Of a stretch of DNA of 64,000 nt, positions 36,328-48,914 are shown piece after piece. The position numbers and the translations under genes were made by a program. Position 1 is the first letter of the stretch. The number at the start of each line of letters is the position of its first letter. Source of the stretch: Sipunculus nudus (taxonomy: Eukaryota; Annelida; Sipuncula; Golfingiida; Sipunculidae); NCBI GenBank assembly GCA_026874595.1, contig CM049308.1, positions 95,032,624 through 95,096,623 on the forward strand, in the 5' to 3' direction. The notes beneath the pieces were generated by a model. The model worked only from the letters and a program-made list of their open reading frames with translations. It searched no databases and was not told the DNA's origin.

Positions 36328-39300
36328 CAAGGGACCCATGGGTCACGGCCCTCAGCTGATCGTGATTGGACTATAACTGTTTCTCCACTGTGATACTATA
36401 TCGAGTCGATTAAGCTTATGAATATCATGTACATGTTGGGCTATTATAAAGGAATGTAATGTAATATGTGAGTAAATGATAAATGAAATTACCTGACTGA
36501 TGGATTAATAGTCAAATAAAGTGGTTTATTTTTTATTTATTTAGGAGGGGTTGAAAATTGTGATAAATTTGAGCAAATATGAATGCAATGACAGCAGTAA
36601 TAAGCAGTAGTAGATGATAAGGCTATTTGTTGAAGGATCTAAAGTGTATGGTAGTCTGCAAGCGTTCAATTTGACAGATATGATGTTATGATTAACTATG
36701 TGATTTATGAATATGTGACTGTATGACACAATATCTCTTTAGTCTTGACAAGGTACATTATTGTGATGCCCACTATGTCTACATATTACACAATATTGAC
36801 ATAATTTCTGGCATGTACATAGGTACCTATGGACGAATAGATATACAAAATATTAAAGTATGAATATATCTGATTCATCTTGTTCTTGCTTACTGAGGCT
36901 GACTTTGGGATGGGGTTCGGAGAAGGGAAAAGTGAGGGCAGCACGAAGGTGGATGTAGAAATATTCTATTGTAATGTTTTTCATTTATATAAGAATATGA
37001 AAAGCTAAGAGGAAAGGGGCCCTCCTACTTGGTTATAGTAAAGTTCTAAATATATGATTGCAAACTAATACTCTGACAAGACTGTCATGAAGAAAAACAG
37101 TAAAAGTTTTGAGATACTGTGTTGCATACAAAAATTTACAGATGGACAGGCAAGTGGACAGAATGGACTAATACCTTTATTTCACTTTCAAGAGAATAAT
37201 GCATTTAAGTTTATATATAATCCTATCTTTTTAAGCAGATCCACTTTTTCCATTAAGAAGTTTTTATCTGTATCATTTTTTTAATTACAGGTTTATAAAT
37301 TTTTAATTAAAAAACCTGAAAATATAAGTTAAAATATTAGAATTGTTGCAAAAGTTGCAATCATTATATATACAGAGTAAAAAACATTGGGTCATATTAT
37401 GCATACACATATATTTTATTATTTTTAAATCATAAATGTTTTAACTGATTTCAAAAGAAAATAATGCCACAACATGGCATCTACAAGAATATTCCTTGAA
37501 TCACTATTAAAAAGTTTTGCATATTGGAGTTTTCAGGACATGCTTAATTTTATTCACCAAAATAAAATAAAAGTAAATTTGACAAAATAAAACATCTTTT
37601 CAAATAAAGTATACACACTGTTGGTTGAATGAGGGACAAACAATATCATTGTGCTAATTACTATCCCAGTTTTAATTAATTACTGGAATTAATAATCAAT
37701 TTCACACCTGGTGAAGTTTTTACTCTTCTGAAGTAAGGAATTACTTATCTCATGAACATCCAGACTTTCACAGCAATACACCACTTTGTGGACACAATTA
37801 AATGTACACTTTAATCATTGTAACCCTGGTGGTTCAATACAAAATCTAAAATGTAGCATGTCCAAGAATAAAATAAAATACAGAAAAATTATAACATTCA
37901 TCTAGTTTATGCACCAGCTCGGGGGGGGGGGGGGGGATGAGTGCAGGGCGAGGGGAAGCCTGCTAGTAGTGGCCAAGCTGGGCCAAGGTAAGCTGCCTGG
38001 GGTGGGTTACATAATGCAAGTGAAGGTGGGCTAGATGTAAACAACACTTGACATGGTGAATGAAAACATGAATAAAAGCTATTCATTCCAATCAATTTCT
38101 TTTGAAAGTTCAGATTTTAAAAGATTAAATTCTTATGCATATATGCTGGGAAAATTAAATCAACAGTGCAAAAGTTGGACAAAATTTAAGGTATTGTTTT
38201 TTATTTATGCTAATAACTTGAAAAATTTGCAAAATTCAGATCTAATTTTGGGTAAACAATTGAATTTTGATTAAATAAAGTTATATTCCTGAAAAAAGGT
38301 CTCTAGGTTCAGCAATTCTCATGTGAGTAAATATATTTCCTGATTTTTTAAAAAATTGCATTATGTTTTGGCCCATAACTTCAAAATAATACTCAATACT
38401 GACCTAATTTTTAGTATGTTCATAGAAAATGTATAAAAGAATGTGAATACTAAATACGATCAAAACAGATCAGTGGTTTTGATATTAGGCAGCCTTGAAG
38501 TGTAACAATGGCTTTTTTTTATGGAAAACAGAGTTTTTTTCCTTAATATCTCGAAGGAACAAAGTCCTAATGACCCAATTTTCGGTATGGTAGGAGATTT
38601 TGGGGACATCTAAAATTATGTCAACAGCCTGGGGAGCATAGAGATGTGCACTGATTGACCTACAGTCATCAAAGTGGACTGCTTGACAATGTAAGGGAAT
38701 ACAACAAGAGCCTCCAAAAAAATTCAATAACTAGCCTAATTTTGCAGCTTTTATTTTCAAATTTCAGATTTTAACAGATTAAATCCTTATGTTTACATGG
38801 TGTGAAAATTAAATCCACAGTACTTACAGGAAAAAAACATGCCATGGCCAAAGTTGGGCAAAATTAAGGTACCAATTTTATATTTTTGCCAATATTTAAA
38901 AAAATTTAACAGATTTTGATCTAATTTTTGGTATACAATTAAATTTTGATTAATTAAAGCTGTATTACTGGAAATAAGTCTTTACCTTTAACACTTTGGT
39001 CTTAAGTGACAAAATATCTTCCTGATTTTTTTACAAAGTGCATTATGTTTGGGCCAATAACTTTTTTAAATTATATAATACTGACTTAATATCTGGCATG
39101 TACAAAGGAACTATATAGAGGAATATTTATGGTAAATATGAAGAAAACCAGATGAGTGGTTTTGATATTAGGCAGTCCTGAAGTGTGAAAATAGATTTCT
39201 AATAAAAAATTGAGGTTTTTCCTTAATATCTCAAAGGGACGAAGTCCTATTGACCCAATTTTTGGCATGGTAGGAGATTATGGGGACATCTAACTGTATG

Positions 39301-39460
39301 CCGAAATTCAGATTCGTAGGTCCAACGGTGTCGAAACGTGCCAGTCTTACGGACGGACATCCAGACGGACAGACAGACGGACGGACAGACAGACAGACTG
39401 ACAGACGACGGACAATGGACCATGACTATAGCTCAGATGACTTATAGTCAGCTGAGCTAA
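36328..39460 (+). mobile_element. Family 1 element C, full length, nested in B
   Basis: The left end is CAAGGGACCCATGGGTCACG at 36,328. The right end is an ACGGACAGACAGACGGACGG-type microsatellite, the hairpin TAGCTCAGATGACTTATAGT, and CAGCTGAGCTAA at 39,460. It is nearly identical in layout to the copy at 24,599-27,736, which makes it a good reference for the subfamily. The reverse 69-codon frame is broken here by small deletions (36,541-36,729). Confidence 0.85.
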
Positions 39461-39941
39461 TCAATAACTAGCTTAATTTTCAAGCTTTTATTTTCAAATT
39501 TCAGATTAGACAAACTAAATATTTATGTTTACATGCTGTGAAAATTAAATCAATGGTGCTTACAGGAAAAAAACGTGCTATGATTAAAGTTGGGCAAAAT
39601 TTAAGGTACTGATTTTTTTTTTATGCTAATAACTTAAAAAATTTACAAAATTCAGATCTAATTTTGGGTAAACAATTGAATCTTAATTAAACATAGTTAT
39701 ATACTTGAGAAAATAGACTCTAGTTTCAAAATTTTTCATGTTAAGTGAGTTATTATTTTTCCTGAATTTTTACAAAGTCCATTATGTTTGGGCCCATAAC
39801 TTAAAGAATTTATACTTTACAGACTTAATTTCTGGCATGTACATAGGAACTAGATAGAGGAATATTTATGGTAAATATTAGGAAAAACAGATGAGTGGTT
39901 TTGATATTAGGCAGTCCTGAAGTGTGAAAATAGGATTTTAA

Positions 39942-42900
39942 CAAGTGACCCATGGGTCATGACGCTCAGCTGACTGGGAAGAGATTCGCAAAAGGCAATT
40001 TTATCACCAGAATGGTAGTATATACCCATTCAACTGAAGCATCAAACAGATTAACCAACAGGCCAAGATTTAGTCTGTATTTATATATCTCAAAAATAGA
40101 GAAAAATGTGTAAACTTTTAAAACTAGAATACGGGTAACCGACAAGTGGCTACATGTATCTGCCAAAATCGGATAGTGAGGCATGGATTGAGTGGCAAGG
40201 GGAAATAGAGTGAGGTATGTTGCATATTAGCATGGATGTCTGCAGCCTAAATGTGTATGTAGGTTGTGCCACCTACCACAAATCCAGAAAGCTGTCCAAG
40301 TTGTATACACCTGCAAAATTTTAGGCAGAAAAGTCAAACCACTACATGTATATGAGCGATTTTTGCCCATGGCAGACAAACAGACAAACACTGTGCAAAA
40401 ATCTTTGCAGGTAACCCCTCCAGTTTTGTGTATGATAAAGACCTATGTGAGATCTAAACACATGCACAATTTTGGCCCAATCGGTCAAATGGTTCCTGAG
40501 ATATGAGCTTGGATGTGTCCAGCGTTAACTAGAATGTAGGTGGCGCCACCTGTCATAAAATCAAGAAAGCTGTCCACGATGTATAAACCTGCAAAATTTT
40601 AGGCAGTTATGTCGAACCACTACAGAGAAATGAGTAATTTTAGGCCACGACAGACTAACAGACAGACGCTGTGCAAACATTGTTACAGGTGGCGCCACCA
40701 TTTTTTGTGTATGTTACAGAGCTATCAAAGGGCTACATTTGTATAAATTTTATTTCCTGATCGGTCAAACGGTTCCCAAGATATAAGCTTGGATGTCATC
40801 AGCGTGAACGTGAACGTAGGTGGCGCCACCTGTCATAAAATCAAGAAAGCTATCCTGGATGTATACACATGACGAATTTCAGGTGAATTAGTCAATTCAC
40901 TGCAGAGATATGAGTGATTTTAATCCAAGACAGATGAACAGATGGACACTGTGCAAACATGGTTACAGGTGGCGCCACCATTTTTTGTGTATGTTATAAA
41001 GCAATCCAAGGGCTACATTTGTATCAATTTTATTTCCTGATCAGTCAAACGGTTCCCGAGATATGAGGGTTTATGAGTGGAAACAGACCCACAAATGGAC
41101 ACTGGATAGAGAGGAAAGGTCAGAGGTCAATGCAAATTGGTTAGGCACCAGTTCACATGTGACCCGATAATAGGTGTAAGTTTGGGAAAAATCGGTCCAT
41201 TAGTCTCCGAGGAGCTCTCTGGAAATGAACGCCGCCGCGGCGGAGGAACTCGGTCAAAAACATAGTATCCGCAAAACTTCGTTTTGGCGGATACAAAAAT
41301 ACAGGTGGCTCCACCAGTCTGCAGAAACTAATAAAAACACTTAATGGTCAATATCCATGCAAAAAATCATGGTGATCTCTGCATTAGTTGTTCAGATACT
41401 TCAGTTTTTGTATCAAATTGTCCATTATTCTGAGGGATACTTCGGAGTCCTATAGCTTGAAGGATATGGGTAACAGAGACCTAATTTCAAGTTTCCACAG
41501 GCACCTTTCATGGGCCTCCTTGCATGACAAGAATGAAGATTCTAGGTCCAGTTGTTGCGATTTGTACCCTGTTGACAGATAACCACATCTTTAAAGGTCT
41601 CAAAAAAAAGAAAAAAATTTGTAAAAATTTGAAAAAAAATAGAGGTGGCACACCCAGTCTGCAGAAACTGATGGAACAGCTCATGATCAATATGTATGCC
41701 GAAAATCATGACCATCAGTGTTGTAGTTATTGAAATACTGCAGTTTTTGTATCAAATTTTCCATTATTCTGGGGGGGGGGGGTATTTTGGACCCATACAG
41801 CTTAAAGAATATGGGTAACAGAGACCTAATTTCAAGTTTCCATGGAGACTTTTCATGGGTCTCCCTGTGTGTCAAGAATAAAGATTCTTGGTCCAGTTTT
41901 TATGATTTGTGCCCTGTTAACAGATGTTCATATCTTTAAAGGTCTCAAAAATACAGAAAAATTTCGTAAAAAAAAAAAACGAACAAATACAGGTGGTGCC
42001 ACCAGTCTGCAGAAACTTATGAAACACTCCATGATCAATATCCATGCAAACAATTATGGTTATCTCTGCATTAGTTGTTCAGATACTTTAGCTTTTGTAT
42101 CAAATTTTCCATTATTCTGATCTGTACTTTGGAGTGCCATAGCTCAAAGGATATGGGTAACAGAGACCAAATTTCAGGTTTCCATGGAGACTTATCATGG
42201 GTCTCCCTGTGTGTCAAGAACGTAGATTCTAGGTCCAGTCGTTACGATTTGTACCCTGTTGACAGATAACTACATCCTTAAAGGTCTCAAAAATGGAGAA
42301 AACAATTCGTGAACATTGAAAAATACAGGTGGCGCCACCAGTCTGCACAAACTGATGAAACATCTCATGATCAATATGTATGTCGAAAATCATGACCATC
42401 ATTGATGTAGTTAATGAGATATTGAAGTTTTTGTATGAAATTTTTGACTATTCTGGGGGGTAATTTTGGGCCCCATAGCTCGAAGGATATGGGTAACAGA
42501 GACCTAATTTCTGGTTTCCATGGAGCATTTTCATAGGTCTCTCAGTGTGTCAAAAATGAAGATTCTAGGTCCAGTCGTAACGATTTGTGCCACCTTACAG
42601 ATGACAGCATCCTCAAAGGTCTCAAAAATAGAGGAAAAAATCGTAAAAAATCAAACAGTACAGGTGGCGCCACCAGTCTGCAGGAACTGATTGAACATCT
42701 CATGATCAATATATATGCCAAAAATGAAGACCATCAGTGATGTAGTTATTGAGATATTGAAGATTTTGTATGAAATTTTTACTATTCTGGGGGGTACTTT
42801 GGGGCCCCATAGCTCAAAGGATATGGGTAACAGAGACCTAATTTCTGGTTTCCAAGGAGATTTTTCATGGACCTCTCAGTGTGTCAAGAATTAAGATTCT

Positions 42901-43358
42901 AAGTCCAGTCTTTATGATTTGTGCCTTGTTAACAGATGTTCACATTTTTAAAGGTCTCAAAAATAGAGAAAAAAATTCGTAAAAAATCGAAAAATACAGG
43001 TGGCGCCACCAGTCTGCAGGAAGTGATGTAACATCTCATGATCAATATGTATGCCAAAAATCATGACCATCAGTCAAGTAGTTAATGAGATATTGAAGTT
43101 TTTGTATGAAATTTTTGACTTTTCTGGGGGGTACTTTGGGGCCACATAGCTCGAAGGATATGGGTAACAGAGACCTAATTTCTGGTTTCCAAGGAGATTT
43201 TTTATGGACCTCTCAGAATCCCAAGTTACAAGGGTTACAATTTGTGCCTGGTTAACGGACGGACAGACGGACAGACAAACAGACGGACAGAGGGACAGAC
43301 GGACGACGGACAAAGAGTGATCGCTATAGCTCAGATGACTTTCAGTCAGCTGAGCTAA
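39942..43358 (+). mobile_element. Family 1 element D with 335-bp units, nested in B
   Basis: The left end is CAAGTGACCCATGGGTCATG then ACGCTCAGCTGAC. The right end is a GGACAGACGGACAGAC microsatellite, TAGCTCAGATGACTTTCAGT and CAGCTGAGCTAA. Between them are a nested family 2 copy (40,127-41,297) and five or six units of about 335 bp, each starting at CAGGTGGCGCCACCAGTCTG and containing ATGGGTAACAGAGACCTAAT. It belongs to the same subfamily as 16,128-17,895. Confidence 0.75.
40127..41297 (+). mobile_element. Family 2 element nested in D
   Basis: The left end is CTAGAATACGGGTAACCGAC then AAGTGGCTACATGTATC. The right hairpin is GTATCCGCAAAACTTCGTTT then TGGCGGATAC. The internal repeat has GGTGGCGCCACC boxes at about 40,538, 40,688, 40,819 and 40,968. 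It is closely related to 8,322-9,577. Confidence 0.75.
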
Positions 43359-44665
43359 TAAAAAATTGAGGTTTTTCCTTAATTTCTCAAAGGAACAAAG
43401 TCGCAAAGACCCAGTTTTCGGCTTGGTAGGAGATCTTGGGGACATCTAACATTATGCTGAATTTTGGATTCCTAGGTCTTACGGTTTCAAAACGTGCCAC
43501 ATCTACGGACGGACGGACGGACGGACAGACGGACAATGGACCACGACTATAGCTCAGATGACTTATAGTCAGCTGAGCTAAAAATTGCATTATATTTTGG
43601 CCCGTAACTTCAAAATGCCCAATACTGACCTAATTTTTGGTATGTTCATAGAAAATGTATGAAAGAATGTGAATACTAAATATGATCAAAAACAGATCAG
43701 TGGTTTTGATGTTAGGCAGCCTTGAAGTGTAACAATGGATTTTTTTAATGGAAAACAGAGGTTTTTCCTTAATATCTAGAAGGAACAAAGTCCTAATGAC
43801 CAAATTTTTGGTATGGTAGGAGATTTTGGGGACATCTAACATTATGCCAACAGCCTGGGGAGCATAGAGATGTGCACTGAATGACCTACAGTCATCAAAG
43901 TGGACTGCTTGACAATGTAAGGGAATACAACAAGAGCCTCCAAACAAATTTAATAACTAGCCTAATTTTGCAGCTTTTATTTTCAAATTTCAGATTTTAA
44001 CAGAATAAATCCTTATGTGTACATGCTGTGAAAATTAAATCCACAGTACTTACAGGAAAAAAACGAGCCATGGCCAAAGTTGGTTAAAATTTAAGGTACC
44101 AATTCTATATTTTTCCCAATATTTAAACAAATTTAACAGATTTTGATCTAATTTTTGGTATACAATTAAATTTTGATTAATTAAAGTTGTGTTACTGAAA
44201 AAAATCCCTACCTTTAACACTTTTGGTCTTAAGTGACCAAATATCTTTCCTGATTTTTTTACAAAATCCATTATGTTTGGGCCCATAACTTTTTTAAATT
44301 AAATAATACTGACTTAATTTCTGGCATGTACATAGGAACTATATAGAGGAATATTTATAGTAAATATGAAGAAAACCAGATGAGTGGTTTTGATATTAGG
44401 CAGTCCTGAAGTGTAAAAATAGATTTCTAATAAAAAACTGAGATTTTACTTAATATCTTGAAGGAACGAAGCCAATTTTCGGCATGGTAGGAGATTTTGG
44501 GGACATCTAAATGTATGCCGAATTTTAGATTTGTAGGTCCAATGGTCTCGAAATGTGCCAGTCTTACGGACGGACATCCAGAAGGATGGACGGACAGACA
44601 GACGGATGGACGAAGGACAATGGACCACGACTATAGCTCAGATGACATAAAGTCAGCTGAGCTAA

Positions 44666-45484
44666 AAATACTAATGAACACAATAGGGGAATAACAATAA
44701 AATGCACAACTTTAACACAACATAACATAAATAAAATATCAATCATATAGTATTGTACAAAACAGGTAAATCATTATGCAATCCAAATGCAATATCATAC
44801 TTGTATGAAATATAAACTCTGAGTGAAGATCACAGTAAGATCAGATGGGATAATAGTGTACTTCAATTTGTCTAGTATCAGGACAATAAGGATTATATTC
44901 ATGAGGTTTCAATTAAAGAAGTTCTCTGGTTTTCCAAAAATATAAACCCAACTGTGAAGATTTAAACAAAATAACTTTGTTTTGGCACTCTAAGACTAAC
45001 ATTTGTTATTTTACAACATGTTTTGGGGATGCCTTGTTGCCAAAGAGTCTATGTTCACTGTCTCAATATTTTGTTTTCTGCTCAAAAGTAACTTGCAGAC
45101 TAAGGTTAACTTCAGAAACATGGAATCATTCACTGATACATGTTGTCTTATAACCATTATCCACCACTCAAGTTAATCAGACACCTGTTCAGTTCTGACA
45201 TTCATCACTCTAATACTGGGAGGTGATTTGTGATTTTTCAAGATCACTATGAACAGTTGAGGAGTCATCTCAAGATAAACAAGCATAAAAATATTATTCT
45301 TACAATGACAGATTTAAGATTTGAGTATAAAACAAAATCAAAATATCTTGTCTGGCTTCATACACCGTAAATTCTTAGAAATACTGAACACACGTATCAC
45401 ATATTGTACATGCAGTATAAGTACCTGGCCTTACCTACAGAATGTGAGTACATTGGAAACTGCTTTAATAATCCATTACTAAAT
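44666..45484. other. Intron 4, unique part
   Basis: AT-rich unique sequence with no element end and no exon-like frame. Confidence 0.6.
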
Positions 45485-46225
45485 ACTGCTCCACAGCTGG
45501 ACCTTGGTGAGGGGGCTGGTGTTGCTTATCACAGATATACCTATCACAGGTATCAGCCTTATCTTGGTGAGGGGGCAGGGTACCCTACCACTGATATACC
45601 TGTCACAGGTATAAGCTGGACCTTGGTGAGGGGTGGGGTACCTTACCACTGACATACCTGTCATAGGGATCAGCTGGACCTTGGTGAGGGGCAGGGTACC
45701 TTACCACTGACATACCTGTCACAGGTATCAGCTGGACCTTGGTGAGGGGTGGGGTACCTTACCACTGACATACCTGTCACAGGTACCAGCTGGACCTTGG
45801 TGAGGGGCAGGGTACCTTACCACTGACATACCTGTCACAGGTATCAGCTGGACCTTGGTGAGGGGCGGGGTACCTTACCACTGACATACCTGTCACAGGT
45901 ACCAGCTGGACCTTGGTGAGGGGCAGGGTACCTTACCACTGACACACCTGTCACAGGTATCAGCTGGACCTTGGTGAGGGGCGGGGTACCTTACCACTGA
46001 CACACCTGTCACAGGTATCAGCTGGACCTTGGTGAGGGGCGGGGTACCTTACCACTGACATACCTGTCACAGGTATCAGCTGGACCTTGGTGAGGGGCGG
46101 GGTACCTTGCCACTGACATACCTGTCACAGGTATCAGCTGGACCTTTGTAAGGGGTGGGGTACCTTACCACTGATATACCTGTCACAGATGTTCAGCTGG
46201 ACCTCGGTGAGGGGGTACCTTACCA
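45485..46225 (-). repeat. 58-bp tandem array after E4 (about 13 copies), donor-like motif in each unit
   Basis: The unit is 58 bp, regular from about 45,610 to 46,190 and looser at both ends. On the minus strand it contains CCTGTGACAG|GTATGTCAG, an excellent donor match, followed by GTGGTAAGG, a second donor-like site. Variation is mainly T/C in the GTACCCC(G/A)CCCCTCAC part. Unlike the other arrays, I could not show that it starts exactly at an exon end. Confidence 0.88.
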
Positions 46226-46389
46226 CTATTCCCCTTATAACTGTTAATGCTGTTTATCCCGCTTTCTCACTTTTTCTTTGTGTATAACAGGTCTTTCCCC
46301 TTATCTACTGTGCTGTGTACAAACTTAGAACATGCAAAATAAGCAAGCCCCTTATCAGCTGACATAGGCAGTTTTACAAACACAGATTG

Positions 46390-46507
46390 CTTTCCGCCTC
46401 CTACAGGCCTGGCCAGTCCTCTTGGCCTCCTGTACGTCTTTACGTATCTTTTCCAGCTGTAACTTGTTATCAGTCCAACCTATCACCATATCCTTCAGAA
46501 TATCCAC
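46390..46507 (-). CDS. E4, coding exon with unresolved donor
   Basis: The acceptor is TTTTAATACACAG ending at 46508. Only phase 0 is open: VDILKDMVIGWTDNKLQLEK, then IRKDVQEAKRTGQA and further basic residues, reaching a stop near 46,355. Charge and hydrophobic spacing suggest a short amphipathic or coiled-coil helix. E5 starts in phase 0, but the phase-0 donors here (GAC|GTACAG, TGT|GTTTGT) are weak. T|GTAGGA and T|GTAAAA are in phase 1 and would require an unseen exon. The left limit given is therefore only the end of protein-like sequence. The 58-bp array starts about 160 bp further on. Confidence 0.5.
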
Positions 46508-46599
46508 CTGTGTATTAAAAGGGTTAAATATCAATAGATGTGCTCCTTTGTCTTGACGTTAAACGTGTCTCCAAGGCAACCTGCATGTAAAAAAAACTT

Positions 46600-47475
46600 C
46601 TTGTTGACCAGCATATATATAGGAGATGCCATAGTAACTCCAGAATTGGCATCCCCTTCTAACATAATGGCCCTTCTCCTGAAGCATATATTGACACTTT
46701 TCAAGGCCAGGGCTGTAGGAGGTCAAGGTCAAATTTTTAGTGGAAACAACTTGGACTTTTTGAGTATCAAATTTGAAGAATAAATATGCAGTGCTTGAAA
46801 AGTTATGGGTTGAAAAATCAGATTTGTTGCTGATTTGACCTTGGAGACCAGGGTCAAGGTCATCAGTTTTCAAACATGTTCAAGATCTTGATTGAAACAA
46901 TTAGTATGTCAAAATTGTAGAAAAAAGATTCAGCACTTAGAAAATTATAGGGTTCACTATAGTCACACATTTTGGCTGATTTGACCTTGTAGGTCAAGGT
47001 TACTGGTTTTTGAACTCATTCAGGTACTTACAACCTAACATCTCTCACACATCCAATTGAGAAATATGTATTTGTTTGTTTTTCACCAATTGTGGAAATA
47101 TTCAAGGTCAAGGCCACCCTCACTGTAAAGGTCATGACTCTAATTTAAACAGACTTCATTCTATTAACCCATATCTATGGATGTGCATAATATGAAAGAA
47201 ATATGTCCATTAGTTTTTTACTTATAATGCTCACTACTGTCAAGTGGCAATGAATGGGGTACTGTAGGCACAAAAAAAGAAAAGGTTTACAGGTGGCACC
47301 ACCTGTCTTCATTTCTAATGTCCTCCCTGAGTGTTCAGTTAGAAGTTTCTAGCTCCTAAGGTTATGATTTGTTCCATGCTAATGGACAGATGGACCAACA
47401 GACAGGAGGACGATTGACAGAGGGGGTGATCACTATAGCTCAGCATGAATGAAAGTCAGGTGAACTGAAAAAACA
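46600..47475 (+). mobile_element. Decayed element fragments in intron 3
   Basis: Positions 46,680-47,260 resemble the nested element at 28,425-30,150 (GGTCAAGGCCAC, AAAGGTCATGAC, CCCATATCTATG, GTCCATTAGTTTTT). A GGTGGCACCACC box follows at 47,293. A diverged family 1 right end (GATCACTATAGCTCAGCATG, then GTCAGGTGAACTGAAAA) is at 47,430-47,472. Confidence 0.55.
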
Positions 47476-47639
47476 TTCAATTTTAGTTTATTAGAAAATG
47501 AAGGACTTGTAGATTCCTTTATACATAATGAACATAAAACAGAACATGACCACCTTAAATAAAATGCACTAGGTCATTCAAAATGTCATGAGTCGACCAG
47601 TGTGACTAAAACACATACGTTATATTTAAAGGTTTGGTA

Positions 47640-48914
47640 GAGCAGGACTTACTGTGTTTACTGGAGCAGGACTTGCTGTGTTTACTGGAGCAGGACTTGC
47701 AGTGTTTACTGGAGCAGGACTTACATTGTTTACTGGAGCAGGACTTACTTTGTTTACTGGAGCAGGACTTGCAGTGTTTACTGGAGCAGGACTTGCTGTG
47801 TTTACTCGAGTAGGGCTTACATTATTTACTCGAGTAGGACTTACTTTGTTTACTGGAGTAGGACCTGCTGTGTTTACTGGAGCAGGACTTGCTGTGTTTA
47901 CTGGAGTAGGGCTTACATTGTTTACTTGAGCAGGCTTACTCTGAATACTGGAGCAGGACTTTCTGTGTTTAGTGGAGCAAGACTAACTGGCTTACTCTGA
48001 ATACTGCAGCAGGACTTACTTTGTTTCCTGGAGAATGACTTACTGTGTTTATTGGAGCAGGACTTGCTGTGATTACTGGAGCGTGACATACTGTGATTAC
48101 TGGAGCATGACATACTGTGTTTACTGGAGCAGGACTTGCTGTTTACTGGAGCAGGACTCGCTGTGTTTACTGGAGCAGGACTTGCTGTGTTTACTGGAGT
48201 AGGATTTGCTGTGTTTACTGGAGCAGGACTTGCTGTGTTTACTGGAGTAGGGCTTACATTGTTTACTTGAGCAGGACTTACTGTGAATACTGGAGCAGGA
48301 CTTAATTTGTTTACTGGAGCAGGACTTACTGTGTTAAGTGATGCAAGACTTACTGTAATTACTGGAGCAGGACTTACTGTGTTTCCTGGAGAATGACTTA
48401 CTGTGTTGACTGGAGCAGGACTTGCAGTGTTTACTGGAGCATGACTTGCTGTGTTTACTGGAGCATGACATACTGTGTTTACTGGAGCATGACTCACTGT
48501 GTTAACTGGAGCAAAACTTGCTGTGTTTACTGGAGCATGACTTACTGTGTTGACTGGAACAGGACTTGCAGTGTTAACTGGAGCAGCACTTGCTGTGTTT
48601 ACTGGAGCATGACTAACTGTGTTAACTGGAGCAGGACTTGCAGTGTTTACTGGAGCATGACTAACTGTGTTAACTGGAGCAGGACTTGCAGTGTTTACTG
48701 GAGCATGACATATTTTGTTTACTGGAGCAGGACTTGCTGTGTTTACTGGAGCTTGACTTACTGTGTTAACTGGAGCAGGACTTGCTGTGTTTACTGGAGC
48801 ATGACATACTCTGTTTACTGGAGCAGGACTTGCTGTGTTTACTGGAGCATGACATACTGTGTTTACTGGAGCAGGACTTACTGTGTTAACTGGAGCAGGA
48901 CTTGCTGTGTTTAC
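47640..48914 (-). repeat. 24-bp tandem array at the end of E3 (about 50 copies), potentially coding
   Basis: On the minus strand the unit is GTAAACACAGCAAGTCCTGC plus TCCA, or the same with GTAAGT in place of GCAAGT. It encodes VN-T-(A/V)-S-P-A-P. The frame is open from the exon through 47,922, giving about 40 degenerate octapeptides. It then ends through a one-base loss near 47,933, beyond which about ten more units follow. Each unit offers CCA|GTAAAC, and many also ACA|GTAAGT, as donor-like sites. Because the unit is 24 bp, use of any of them keeps frame with E4. Whether the repeats are intron or exon cannot be settled from sequence. Plus-strand open frames across this array are antisense shadows. 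Confidence 0.9.

Larger units (their letters stand above)
35144..43581 (+). mobile_element. Family 1 element B, nested in A
   Basis: The left end is CAAGGGACCTATGGGTATAT then ATGGGTGCTCAGCTGACG at 35,144, with a changed left motif. The left body to 36,327 is unlike the other copies and holds the run of 27 G. It is interrupted by C, continues at 39,461-39,941 with ordinary family 1 sequence, is interrupted by D, and ends at 43,581 with the hairpin and GCTAA. Confidence 0.65.
33010..44665 (+). mobile_element. Outer family 1 element A of the intron 4 nest
   Basis: The left end is CAAGGGACCCATGGGTCACG at 33,010. Its body stops at 35,138, after CTGATTTTTTAA, and resumes at about 43,577 with ATTGCATTATATTTTGGCCC. 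In the intact copy at 36,328 these two phrases are adjacent. The right end, hairpin plus GCTAA, is at 44,665. Before insertion it would have been about 3.2 kb, as in the other full copies. The 69-codon reverse frame recurs at 33,215-33,424. Confidence 0.75.

Noticed and set aside
46559-46873. 104-codon minus-strand frame near E4
   Set aside because: It lies in intron 3 over decayed transposon sequence and has no splice sites linking it to the gene.
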